Shown here in pieces: positions 25,248 through 37,289 of a DNA stretch of 64,000 nt. The translations under genes and the position numbers were made by a program. The notes under the pieces are model-generated. The model was not told the origin of the DNA, did not search any database, and saw only the letters and a list, made by a program, of their open reading frames with translations. Each line of letters opens with the position of its first letter. The first letter of the stretch is position 1. Source of the stretch: Tubiluchus corallicola (taxonomy: Eukaryota; Priapulida; Priapulimorpha; Priapulimorphida; Tubiluchidae); assembly GCA_030141605.1 (NCBI GenBank), contig JAQGDQ010000436.1, forward strand, positions 1 to 64,000, written 5' to 3'.

Positions 25248-25783
25248 AGGGCCGGCTCAAGGTTGTTCGATGCCCTAGGCAGAAGTATTTTTAGCGCCCC
25301 CCTAAACGATCAACCCTTTTCTTTACTGTCACTCATTTTATCAAGTAATATCAACAGCTTCTTTGCCTTCCGTTTCCTGTATTCCGATCCTGGAAACTTC
25401 GATTTTTACAGGTCTATCTGTCATTAGACAAATGCTATTGTAAGAATTTTTTTATTAATGGAGAGATCGTTATTACAAGCACTTTCATAGATCTGTAGTT
25501 CCTTGTAGAAACTGCGGCAAAAAGCAGAACAATGCGTCAGTAGTGTCCGAGTGAAATGACGTAATCTTACGAAACCAGATGTGGGAAGACACTGCCTAGC
25601 GTCGATGAATCATGCATTTTGACAGGAAAATAACGCAACTAGTTTGTCACATTTAATTAAAGTGTAGTGCACTTAAGCGATTACAAAATCTTAAAGTTAT
25701 TAATTATGCTAAACTTAAAAATTAAAGAATTGCTTCCAGAATCTGTCACCCTAGGCAACTGTCTGGTGGTAGAGTCGGCCCTC
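25248..25783. mobile_element. GGGCCGGC-ended DNA element (about 535 bp)
   Basis: The left end is AGGGCCGGCTCAAGG and the right end, reversed, AGGGCCGACTC, with CCCTAGGC blocks facing inward near both ends. The right end is followed by a partial second copy (GTCTGGTGGTAGAGTCGGC). No target duplication found and superfamily not assigned. Confidence 0.5.
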
Positions 25784-27667
25784 TAGTGTCTGGTGGTAGA
25801 GTCGGCGTACACTAAGTTGAGGTTAAAATATCCATTTTCCTGTTAATTCTTGCAAACCATAACTACTGGACATATGTTTAAAATGACTTTTGTGACTAAC
25901 AGCAGCCGAATTAATAACTTGTGTCGTATGCAAATTTTCGAAATAGAATGACGAAAGCTCTGTCTGGTTGCAAAAATCTTGTACACAAGCTGGAGTTATA
26001 ATAACAACAGATTAGAATTATGCGGTCTGATAACTGCAATAACGGCACGAAAATGATCAGAAATAATGCAATAATGATGATGACAACAAAATGGTACGCA
26101 GGCCTAAGAGAAGAACAATTTAAACAACATTTTTTTTGCTTTACGCAGGTGTGAAAATTAACATCACTTACTAAAATACGTTTCCCCAGAATCACTCTTG
26201 CATTACTGAATAAATTTTACATATTCATATTACTGAAGCGGACGTAAGTATCGGAAAGGCACATCAAATTAGTTGCAACCTCGTTACGAACCGAAATCAG
26301 GAGTCAAGAGTTAGATAGGGGTCAGGGCCTGGAAGTCGTCTTATTCATGTGCTTCTTTCACAAACAAAAATCAAGAAAATTAAACCACTAAGTTGTTCAA
26401 ATTTCTTGATTTTTACTCTGAATCACACTGTAGACACAACAAAAAGCAGTATTGGTATTTTCAAATGCAGAAGGTCGAGTATTAAGAAATTACCTTAGTA
26501 TAACCCACTACAAACAATCCAACTTTGTGTACCTTACACAGTACTACACCACAAGCACTTATATTTGTCCAGTATTTCAGTTATGTCAATTAATTTTTTT
26601 TACTTGTGACCTAATTTGCATTTTGTATCATGTGACCTTTGCTGTTGGAAGTTGAGTTGACCTTTGATTGACTTTCATGGTTTAATTTACTCAAAAGTAA
26701 TATTTGCCCCCCCCCCGAGAATGTAAAACTATGTCACAAAGATTTTGCATATTGTGTTTTTTGTTCCACGTGTGTGCGCCATTTTTGTTCCAATGGCAAA
26801 ATTCGATTTTATGTGTGACGATCAATTTATAGTTTTAAATAAATCTTTTTGTATTAAATAATTGGAACTTATCCGTGATTGTATTTATAGTATAGTTCTT
26901 AGCGTTTTCCTTTTTATGTGTTGTTTTTATCCTTTTACTCTTAACTTATTATTCACATCAATAATATTTACCTACTATAACAAATTTTAATCCTTACTTG
27001 CTCACTTGTACATACTATTTTAACTTAACTGTAATCTTCAGCTTATGAGAACCATTGGAGCAAAAGGTCCTGAAAGAAAGAAGCATTCTATTTTGAGACT
27101 ATAATTGACATTCAATGTTTTATTCACGTTAAAAGATTGCTTGGTACACTCGACTATGACATCTTAATACTGGAAAAAATTTGCCTGGCAGCAGTAATGG
27201 ATTAACAATAATGGTAATATTACGTCCGCATTGTTGTGAATCCCCGACTTGGATAGCATCTTATCACAGAAAACAACCAAGTGTTCTAAAATAACTTTAC
27301 TTTATTTGCATACAAATGAAATAATGAATGCAGTCATGTTTACTTCTTTGTAAACATCGTTTGTTTTAGAAAAAATAACGAACCTTTTACACAAACATAC
27401 AAAAGACAAGGATGATGTTTATCTCTTTCAGTAAGCTGTACAAACAGCTTTACGTATTAGCCATTCTTTCATTACCTTTCCAGCAGTTTTCATCAGTACT
27501 GAACAGGCATCTTTAGAGAGTACTAATAATGTGTACTAACAGAGGGTACTGCAGTTGCACGACTTAGGCAGTCATACATATAATGATCAAGTTATGAAAA
27601 GTTGCTTCTTGTATTACGGTTTTTGACTGCTTTATACTCCACATTGTAATAAAACTGGCTACACACG

Positions 27668-28375
27668 ACAACTAAACTTTCAAGATGCCAGTAAATCATC
27701 CAACCAGTCTTCTGATTCAGTTGTATCTTTGACAACTAAACTTTCAAGATGCCAGTAAATCATCCAACCAGATTTCTGATTCAGTCGTATCTTTGACAAC
27801 TAAACTTTCAAGATGCCAGTAAATCATCCAACCAGTCTTCTGATTCAGTCGTATCTTTGACAACTAAACTTTCAAGATGCCAGTAAATCATCCAACCAGT
27901 CTTCTGATTCAGTCGCATCTTTGACAACTAAACTTTCAAGATGCCAGCAAATCATCCAACCAGTCTTCTGATTCAATCGTATCTTTGACAACTAAACTTT
28001 CAAGATGCCAGTAAATCATCCAACCAGTCTTCTGATTCAGTCGCATCTTTGACAACTAAACTTTCAAGATGCCAGCAAATCATCCAACCAGTCTTCTGAT
28101 TCAGTCGTATCTTTGACAACTAAACTTTCAAGATGCCAGTAAATCATCCAACCAATCTTCTGATTCAGTTGTATCTTTGACATCTAAACTTTCAAGATGC
28201 CAGTAAATCATCCAACCAGTCTTCTGATTCAGTTGTATCTTTGACAACTAAACTTTCAAGATGCCAGTAAATCATCCAACCAATCTTCTGATTCAGTTGT
28301 ATCTTTGACAACTAAACTTTCAAGATGCCAGTAAATCATCCAACCAGTCTTCTGATTCAGTCGTATCTTTGGCAA
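27668..28375 (-). repeat. 64-bp minisatellite built from the AVEN terminal exon, 11 copies
   Basis: There are eleven head-to-tail units. Read on the minus strand, each unit begins TTG(C/T)CAAAGATACGACTG, contains the C-terminal codons of AVEN (TESEDWLDDLLAS), the TGA stop and ten more bases ending TTTAG. The rightmost unit (from 28375) is the annotated coding exon, preceded by a good acceptor (TATTTGCAG). The other ten lie downstream and would be 3' UTR. Units differ at a few bases, several silent (TTA/TTG Leu, GAC/GAT Asp, ACG/ACA Thr), a few not (Thr to Ala, Thr to Ile, Asp to Ile). The unit is 64 bp, not a multiple of three, but each has its own stop. Confidence 0.95.
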
Positions 28376-31300
28376 CTGCAAATAGATAACTGATTAGCCT
28401 CGTTACTATTCAGTATGGATTAAGCAAAATGGCATCTGTGTAAAAGTGATGCTTATACTAAAACAATCTTTCAAAAACAGAATTTCACTAATTAGTCAAA
28501 ATCAACAAACACAAACAAAAACAACAACAATAAAAGCAATGATAACTACAGCAACAACGACGATGTCGACGACGACAATGACAACAAAAACACAGATTGG
28601 TTAATGATACAAATAAATTGTTAAGTTTATATTTGAAAACAAACAGCCCTGTAAAAAATAAATTTGGCCAACATCAAGATCAAACTGAAATCATCGAATC
28701 AGTAACGTGCGAACATTCCACCTAGTTTGTAGGCCGCTTCGTTCCGTTCTCGAGATTGTACGTTTTTTCTGAGACGCCCGACTGTTTTTTTGCATAGGCC
28801 GTTTGTGAAATTTTTTACAAAATTAGTGTGGGTAGGTTGACTAGGATTAGGAGCTATGAAAATTATATAATATATCTACCTGGTGTGATATAAAAGCAAC
28901 ACACAGAATTAAGGGTGGGCGGCAAAAAGAAAAGTGGAGAGAACTGGCAAGAAAGACAAGTTTGCTTCAAAACTTTATCTACAAAAACATGAGCAGATTT
29001 AATCAAGTTATTATTAGTTTAACAAACACAATCTCACCTGTATTTGATGCTGGTGATTTTGACTGGTGAACAACTGTAGCTCCACTCAACAAATTATCCA
29101 ATTCATCATCTAGTAATTGCTCATCCATCATATCTAAAAGTTCATCGGGTTTCTCTTTTGTTTCTAAAACCTCAACCTTTTGCAAACATAGCTTCTCTTC
29201 CAAAGTCTCTGTGACCTTCTCTATATCAGGTATCCCTGTGGTACCCAGAGCTAATGTCTCACTAGGCTCATTGCAAGTAGGGGTTGTTTTTCTTATTGTC
29301 TCAGCTATTCTTTGCATGTTATCATTGCTCAGAAGCTGGTCAAGTTCACTGTCAATATTCACAGTAGAATGTTTGACAGTGCTGCCATCTACGTCACTTT
29401 TAAAGGCGCTTATTTCAACGTTTCTAATTTCATCAGATAATGGAGGTTGAGGCACGTACGGTGTAGGATTGTAATTCTTTCCGTTTTTCCAAGCTTCTTC
29501 ATCGAGCCTAGCAATCTGGTTAGGCTATTGAACAAAAACATTCATAGTCACTTACAATATTTATTGAAATGAATATTTGAAGGACATGACCCATAAATTT
29601 CCACATACAAATAATGGCCTATGACACACATTTACATTAAATTACTTCCTGGTTAGTGTTGTTGTAAGACTTTTGCAAAAACAGCCGAAAAACATGATCC
29701 ACAAATCACAGGCTTAGTTAAAACACTTAGAAATATTTCAATATTTTGAAAATAATTTTAAAAGAAAACCGGACGATTGTGTAAACATTAGTTCAGAATA
29801 AAGAATGCTCTAAAATATTGAAAACTACAATAGCTTTTTTAAATCAAAACTTAGATTACACAATAATTACCTCAGATACTCAAATGTCTTTAAACTTACA
29901 AAGCTACGCACAGCTCAGTGAATCTACTAAGATTGACAACGGCGCCTTTTTGTCACATGCGTGTGGCCGACAAATAGAACGCGGCACCGTGATAACTATG
30001 ATCATGAACTGCAGTGTTAGTTTCTGATGTCTATATGACATAGAGCTCATTTTAGTTCACTCGTTTCTGATGTCACTCGTTTAAACAGTAATACTTATGC
30101 AAACGTGCTTGACGCGTAAGGGAAGATGCCTGTTATTGCACAAACTGTGGTTAGTTTCTGACATAAGCAATAGATGTGTTCGGCTGCCGTTTAATTAACT
30201 TTCTAAGCTAATTATTAAAATGTAAGAAACAATTACTGACTTTTATAGGCAAGAAAACGTATATTTTGGACAGCAAATTAAAATGAGACTGAGTCTAAAC
30301 AATCATCCGGTTTTCCTTTAATATTTTCTTGTGACCACTGTTGCATTTTAGGCTGGTGAAACTAAACCATTATCACAGTTTCTTGGCCTTCGGTGGCAAC
30401 AATTTAAGCCAGTAATTTTCTTTTTGAAAAAAAAACAAGTATTTTAATATGATAAACTAAAAATACTCTATTTAAATTTGTTAGTATTTTGTTTAAATTT
30501 CTTGATTATGTTAGCAAATAATTATTAATAATACTTGTGTATTTACAAAACTTAAACACTATTTATGTATTCTATTTTTTCTTTTTCTTATCTTATTTAT
30601 TTTAATTTATTTCTCTCGGGCATTAAAGCGGATTATTTTTCGTTTTATACAACCCGCAGACAACATATTGCAAGGCAATACAGGTAAAGCTCACCCAACA
30701 AAATGTAGCAGGACAGGAATCTATGTAAAACGACACACCGCACCTTTCACATATCATAACTGAGAAATAAGGATAGGTATGAAATTCAACCTATCAAATG
30801 CCACTCTTGAACTTAGGATTAAGTTAGGATGAAATTTACATCAAGATTAGTAGATACTTTACCATTGAAAAGTTTTGGTTAAGATTATGTTCCTATTGCA
30901 TTATGTTTTTAAAAAGAACCACACAGAACAATTTTTCTCTGGATTCCCATCAATCAAATTATCATTTAAAGGCAGGGTTGCCGGATTAGAAAATTAGAAA
31001 TATGCGACACTCTTAAAATCTCTCTCTATATTAGTAACAACTTCTAACAACACTAGTTTCCTCTTCATTAAGAGAATATGAGAAAAGAAAGTATAATTAC
31101 TTATAAAGTTACAACTAAGAAGGTAGTAAAAATGTAGTTCTATTACTAAATTTGAAAATGAACTGAATACCAGACATTTGGATGTCCCTGAAAGGTCAGT
31201 ACGGGACAGGGACATCAAATATGGGACATGTCTTGTATATAAGGGAACCCTCTCTAAAGGTTTTTTTCAATGAGACGTAGCTAAAAGACGGAACAATACC

Positions 31301-32608
31301 TCAAGTAGATGCTCTATTTCAAGTCTCTTATAAAGTGGAATTGAGTTCACAGCAGTGGCAAGTTCTTCGATGTCTAATTTCAAGAAACCTTTTGTATCGG
31401 GAGTCGTGGCGAGTTCTTCGTCTGCTTCTTTTTCTTGTTGAAAGCGAAAGTAATCCGACGATGCTTGAAAAATCATGCGACAACTTTAAGAACAATTATA
31501 TTAGTCGAGAGAACAAAACTGTAAAATGCACACATTTGTGTATGATGTTTGTTTAAAACGCATTACACAATACATACTGTGCAACAATAACACAGCAACT
31601 ATGAATTTAACTCTCAAACAAAGTAGGGGGAATGGGGTAATTTGGAACCCATTTTAATTTAAATGATTATTAAACACTTCCTGCTTCCAACGTTAAGTTT
31701 TCTGCTTATAAAACACATAACACCCTCAAGCATAGAGGGTAACCTTCTTGTGGTAATGTTTGTTCATATAAACACTGCAAAATGTTTAGTTTATACAATT
31801 ATATCTATAAAAACGTACGTCAATAATACCTATAAAAACAAATTAATGTAATCTTAACATATCAGTTAAAGAAAGCTGTCAATTCTATAATGGCAAAGTG
31901 TTTGAGAATTTATTTGTATAAAAAATGTATAATAATTTTCTGTGTCAAGTAAGTCGGGTATACTACAATGTTTGTAATCAGAGCTGGCAATTTGAGATTA
32001 GATAAGATTATAACTTCTTAATATAAATTTATTAGACAAAAATATGAAAAAATGGGCCCAAATTGTCACATCTCACCCAATTTAAAATTGGTTATTGGTT
32101 TTACTTCAATAAGTATAATTAGAAGTTTGTGTTGGTAAGTACACTATTTATGGAAACACAAAGTTCAAAAGTACTCATTAAACCAATAACGTACAAAAAG
32201 CATTAAGAGTTATGTTATGTTAGCCTCTTCGGTTTTGCTTCAAATCATTTTAAAAAATGTATGCCACTACTGTAGACTGCTTCCCATTTCAAAAAAAAGT
32301 AAAGAGGAGTTATTAAGATGTTAGAAAAATAATTCTTCATTTTTTGGAAAATGTCACGCAAAATGCCAATCTTGACTTTGTAGTATAAACTAATATAATC
32401 TTATTATATATGCCGGGTTTTTGGCAGGTCACACGATCAACGCCCACTTTTACTTGGATAACTCAAATACGCAAGTACCTGTACCTCCACAATCAATCAG
32501 CGAGCTAAAATCTGCTCCTCTTAAGTGCTGAGATACTTCTTCTGTCGCTTGCTCAAGATCTGGTTTTGTATTATCAATAATTTTTCTTTTTCCATAAAAT
32601 TTCTTCAT
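28320..32608 (-). CDS. AVEN: AVEN-like cell death regulator
   Basis: AVEN binds Bcl-xL and Apaf-1 in vertebrates and also acts in ATM signalling. Exons: 32485-32634 (ATG at 32608), 31300-31463, 29038-29524, 28320-28375 (TGA). Phases match (1,0,1). From that ATG the protein is 276 residues. Family marks are GADFSSLIDCG then SDYFRFQQEKEADEE (human DFSVLLSSAGDSFSQFRFAEEKEWDSE), the ELATAVNSIPLYKRLEIEHL helix, an acidic middle, DDELDNLLSG, and a C-terminal EDWLDDLLAS (human LEDWLDSMIS). The frame is open upstream of the ATG to the acceptor at 32634, so a further 5' exon may add residues. The human RG-rich N-terminus is not seen. A GC-richer stretch at about 33895-34090 with a good minus-strand donor (GTAAGA) may be a non-coding first exon. 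The last exon is the first unit of a tandem array. Confidence 0.8.
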
Positions 32609-32679
32609 CCTGAGGATATCCTGATAAATGGAAGCTGCAAGAAAAATTTATACCAATGTGAAATGTGAAAATACATGCA

Positions 32680-33166
32680 TACTTCAATCACCCGGTTCAT
32701 CTGATTTGAATGGCCAGTCAATGAATCTTACCAACCGGGATCCTAAGCAGGTGTTAACTCTCTACAAAGCTTACGTGCGTCCATTATTAGAACATTCTAG
32801 TGTAGTATGGTCACCATTGTTACAATTTGACATCAAGAGATTGCAGAAAGTTGAAAATAGGTGCCTGCGATTATGTTATGCAGCTGTTTGCATCCTGAGA
32901 TTTGTTCACTCCAAAAAAGGAGAGAAACAGCTGATTTGTACGAGGTATTCAAGAATGTGCAGACAACCGCTTTAGTTGTGATACACTGTTTAAGGCTGCA
33001 CCTCTGCTGTCCACTCGCGGTCATTCTAAGAAACTTATGCAAGAACTAATTGTAAAAGTTAATTTTTTCACACCGCGTAGTGAACAAATGGAACAGTTTG
33101 CCAGAAAGAGTGGTTAGTGCACCGAAATTAAACCTTTTTAAGGAGAGACTGAGGGCTTCACGATAG
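32680..33166 (+). pseudogene. LINE reverse-transcriptase C-terminal fragment
   Basis: It encodes TLYKAYVRPLLEHSSVVWSP and DIKRLQKVENRCLRL, then after frame changes LFKAAPLLSTRGHSKKLM and VVNKWNSLPERVVSAP...NLFKERL and a stop. This order is the classic 3' end of a non-LTR retrotransposon ORF2 (jockey/CR1/RTE-like groups). Frameshifts make it dead. It lies between AVEN exon 32485-32634 and the gene's likely 5' end, on the opposite strand. Confidence 0.85.
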
Positions 33167-34139
33167 TCATGCTTTAAGAAGCCAAATATATGAAAGATTA
33201 GTAAAGTTATTACTGTTTATGTTCCAGCTGCATGAAAGCCAGAAAAAATGAAAACATAAAATTTGACCACATTCAGCTTATTTAAACGTATTTACAAAGA
33301 TGCTAACCAATTTCAAGGCTTGGAATAAAATGTGTTATATCTAGGGATGAATCAGTAAATAATTCATTGATTTTGAAAAAAGGGTTATTGTTTTACTCAG
33401 CGGAAAATCAAAATTGGCATTCATTGGCTTTTTTTACAAATTAACTCTTTGATTGCCATATGGAAACGAGGTGTGTTGGATACTCTGCACGTGATCTAAA
33501 CTAAATAAAAGCACCAATACTATTACTGTCACATGTATGTTGAAACAATAGCTGTGTCATAAAAACTGTAACAAACAATTATACAATCATATCTGCCTTG
33601 ATTATTATTCTTCTGAGTTATTATAACGAAATGTCATAGTGAGTAAGCGAAGAGCATTTGTAAGTTATATTTGTAAACATTCCAGATAATGGCCAACTAG
33701 TTGATTTATAAAAGCGCGCTTTCACTATATCCTTGGCATTCAAATTCTAAATACGGTACGATAGAATGCACGTGTACTAATGGGGTACGCTTGTTACTGT
33801 ATGCGCGCTGCATCAACACTTAATTATAAATTCAAGTAAACTAAACTTGAATACACATTCAGAAAAGAAAATCGTGGCACCAATTCTGTGGTCATCTTAC
33901 CCTGATTGTAGTTTAGCTATATGTACTTGCTGGAAGTTATTCTTGCAAAATAAATTCGTGCAAAGTTCAACAGAAACATCGTTTTTTATTCAGCAAAAAC
34001 TTCAACGAAACTTTCCCGCAAGCAGTGCGCTTGGTTGCATCCATGTAACGCTAAAACGGGCGATAATGTCTCGGCGCCCTCTATACTTACTAAAATTAAC
34101 ATTTCGTAATAAGATAAAAGGAAATCATTATTGTAATGC

Positions 34140-37100
34140 TGATTATTAACTAAACTCTATTATGTTCCATAAACAACTGATCATCTTTGTAGATATCTAT
34201 AAAAATCACCTATGTAGATATCATTATTGTAATGCTGATTATTAACTAAACTCTATTACTTTGCACACAGCCGGTTTATGTAGTATTTAACGTGTATTGC
34301 TTTGCCAATATACATTGTGTGTATTTTTGCAAATAAAACTGAATTGAATTGAATTATGTTTCATTAACAATTGATCATCTTAGTAGATATCTGTAAAAAT
34401 GACTTTGACAGGTTTTACGTTTGTTTGGCTAAGAATCCATTCCTTGTCCTGGCCTTTGCTTTATTAATAATCGCAAGAAAACATTATCACAATCAGTTCG
34501 ATTATAATTTATTCGCATTTTATTATTAGTACCGTTTTCAACAAATTCATTGCACATCGTACTTACAAGATTACATGACAAATGCACAGCAGCAAACAAT
34601 ATGGAAGCCATAGTAAATCAGAAGTTTTGTTGTATCACAATTTGTAACATACTAATACTAATATTTGCTAAACTATCAGACTTATTTCAACTGTCGACTG
34701 TAACTCTTCAGGCTTTTTAAAGACCTACTCATATGCTATTGTACAGTTCTACATGCACTTTTCATACTGAAATCTGTCATTCGGTGGACATTACAGGCTA
34801 ACAACTACCGAATCATTAAGGCAAATTACACAGAAGCTTTATTTAAACAAACAGAATAAGAATTCAATTTCGAAAATACGAGATTCAGAAAAAGGGGGGC
34901 ATGCTTTGACATCAATGGTATTTGCTCAACAATTTTATGCAAGCAAACTAACAAAATCAAAATGGTAGATCCATTTTAATAGTGTATCAGAGCAGAATGA
35001 CCAACTTCCAGATAAAAAAGAAGAAATAGATCTTGATCATAGTTGCCAATAACAAACATTTGTCAAACAGGCTAATCTTACAGAAGGGAGATTTGTCGAA
35101 ATTTAGCCAAATTCATTTAGGAAGAAGAAATCGCAGATGAGAGATGACCATCGTCACATCAGGTTAATAATTACTTACTTGTGGTTCAAAATATTTTCAT
35201 TCCATTATCAGTAAGTGGGTAATGCAAGAAAGGTTAGAAGTAAAGTTGCCTGGATAAGATTCAGAATATAGACTGCAAAGTGAGACAGTTACCACAGTGA
35301 GAAATTGTTTTCATGCTAGCACAATAACATTCATGATAGCACAATAGCATTCGTGCTAGCATAATAACATTCATGGTAGCACAATAGCATTCGTGCTAGC
35401 ATAATAACATTCGTGGTAACACAATAGCATTTGTGCTAGCATAATAACATTCATGGTAACACAATAGCATTCGTGCTAGCATAATAACATTCGTGGTAAC
35501 ACAATAGCATTCGTGCTAGCATAATAACATTCGTGGTAACACAATAGCATTCGTGCTAGCATAACAACATTCATGCTAGCACAATAATGTGAAAATGCAT
35601 TCCTAACATTAGCATAAAGTCACAAACAGTCTGCGACAGAGGTAGTACAATCAAACTCACTGCAACAACGCATTATGGGATTATGAGACTCAAACATTTT
35701 CAAGGCTTACTATACTGCATACAGAATGTCGTGTGTTTGCAAAAACCTCGCAAAAATTTACAGGTACTTCAAGTAATACGATTACAATTTAATTTATAAC
35801 AAAGCAAAACCATTGGAATACTACAAACTGGTGTAAGAAATGTTAAACTAATAACAGCTCTTTTACTTACTTATTCGCACTAACTCAAATACTATACAAG
35901 TACTGTAAGACAATTACCTACAATTCATGATATGTACGTAAGCTGCAGCATTTTTGTAAAAACTGAACTACATAGCACCAACTTAATTTTAAATAATTAT
36001 TAAGCAAATGAGGCAAATTATGCTATAACACGATTGGCAAACATAACGACAATATTTTGTACAACAAGTTCTATAACAATTTAATACATGTGGATGATTA
36101 GAATACAATCGCACAATAACGAATCCAAAGCGATTGTGTCATACACTTGATTAGAGCGTTTGCACAGTCTAATTATGCTCTTAGCCTACAAGGAAAATGG
36201 TCTTTGCTTTCTTCAGTCACTGCATGCTACATGTTAGGTGAAACAAACAAACAAGAGATACCACACAAACTATAGCTAAGAATAAGGCCTATGACTAGAT
36301 GGTGCATCAATGGAGATTTATCACTATAACACTTTGCTATATTAGATAGGATGAGACATATTACATCATTTTGTGCTACTCTTTTACCTTAAATACCTCA
36401 GATCAGAGTAAAAATACACTAAACACTACAAAATCACACATATATGTTTTTGCTCGTAAATGGGCACTTGCAAGTGAAAAAGCAAATCTATTAAAATGGA
36501 AAGACCAAGGAATGTTATCTACTAAGCATCAGATGTTATTTAAAATAGAAAAATGGTGAAGTGGATAAGTGGTGGATAACGTAATTAAAACAGTAACAAT
36601 GGACATTTTCACAGCCTACAGTAATAACACAGATAAGAATACCGTTGTTACGTTTAACTAGAAGTGGATGTAAATTCCAAATTTTGGGATCGGGGAACGG
36701 TGCTGCAACACTTAGGCTAGTGTAGTCAATTTCATAGCCCGGGTTTGGTATACGTGGCATAAACTTCATTTGGTGACATAATCTTCTCTATATGCTACTG
36801 TCTGAAACGTTAGATCTAATCAAAACAAGTATTTACCACTGATTATAATGTCTATTGATAATTTACGCCTATATTTCACACTACTATTTCCAATTACTAT
36901 ACCAATTTTGAATTTTTTATATATCTGGGGCAAAATAACATGGATACTAAATTATTCTGTTTTTTATCAGCACATTAAATGATCTGGTTACATTAACTTC
37001 AGTCTGCATAAATAACCTATAGTATGCGTGCAAGATCAATAATATTCTTTTTATATATGATGCACTACAATAGTTGTGATCCAAATCCAATGCTCTGGGA

Positions 37101-37289
37101 TTAAGTTATTCCTTATGTCAAAACCCCAAAGTCAGAATGGGTTCTAGGATTGACAATGTCTGCAAGTGAATATAAGTGACATAATAAAACATTTTCCACA
37201 AACATAATTATTCACAATATACAAACATAAAAGTATGGACTGCGGAGGAAACATAATCATTCAGTCCAGGGCTGGGATACAGTGACTTA
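34140..37289. other. Intergenic region between AVEN and PLEKHM2
   Basis: It holds a local duplication (ATTATTGTAATGCTGATTAT at about 34127 and 34223), the 20/40-bp tandem array at 35312 and the presumed PLEKHM2 3' UTR just below 37290. A minus-strand frame at about 36600-36760 (MPRIPNPGYEIDYTSLS) has coding-like codons but no recognisable family, so I leave it unannotated. Confidence 0.5.
35312..35588. repeat. 40-bp tandem array of paired 20-bp half units
   Basis: The unit alternates ACAATAGCATTCGTGCTAGC and ATAATAACATTCRTGGTARC, so each 40-bp unit is itself two diverged 20-mers. About seven 40-bp copies are present. Non-coding. Confidence 0.95.

Larger units (their letters stand above)
22010..27660. 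other. Intergenic region, no confident gene
   Basis: This separates the secreted-protein gene (right end 21348) from the AVEN repeat array (left end 27668). It holds a 28-bp tandem repeat, a 5S-like SINE copy and a GGGCCGGC-ended element. A minus-strand frame starting ATG at 24458 (MEIQLKLKRLAMNGIKPTL) looks codon-like for about 45 residues, but no family or second exon was found. Confidence 0.5.

Noticed and set aside
32628-32975. Plus-strand 115-codon frame as a host gene
   Set aside because: It is the C-terminal part of a LINE reverse transcriptase with downstream frameshifts.
36536-36769. Minus-strand 77-codon frame as a gene
   Set aside because: Coding-like in part, but no start context, splice partner or known family.
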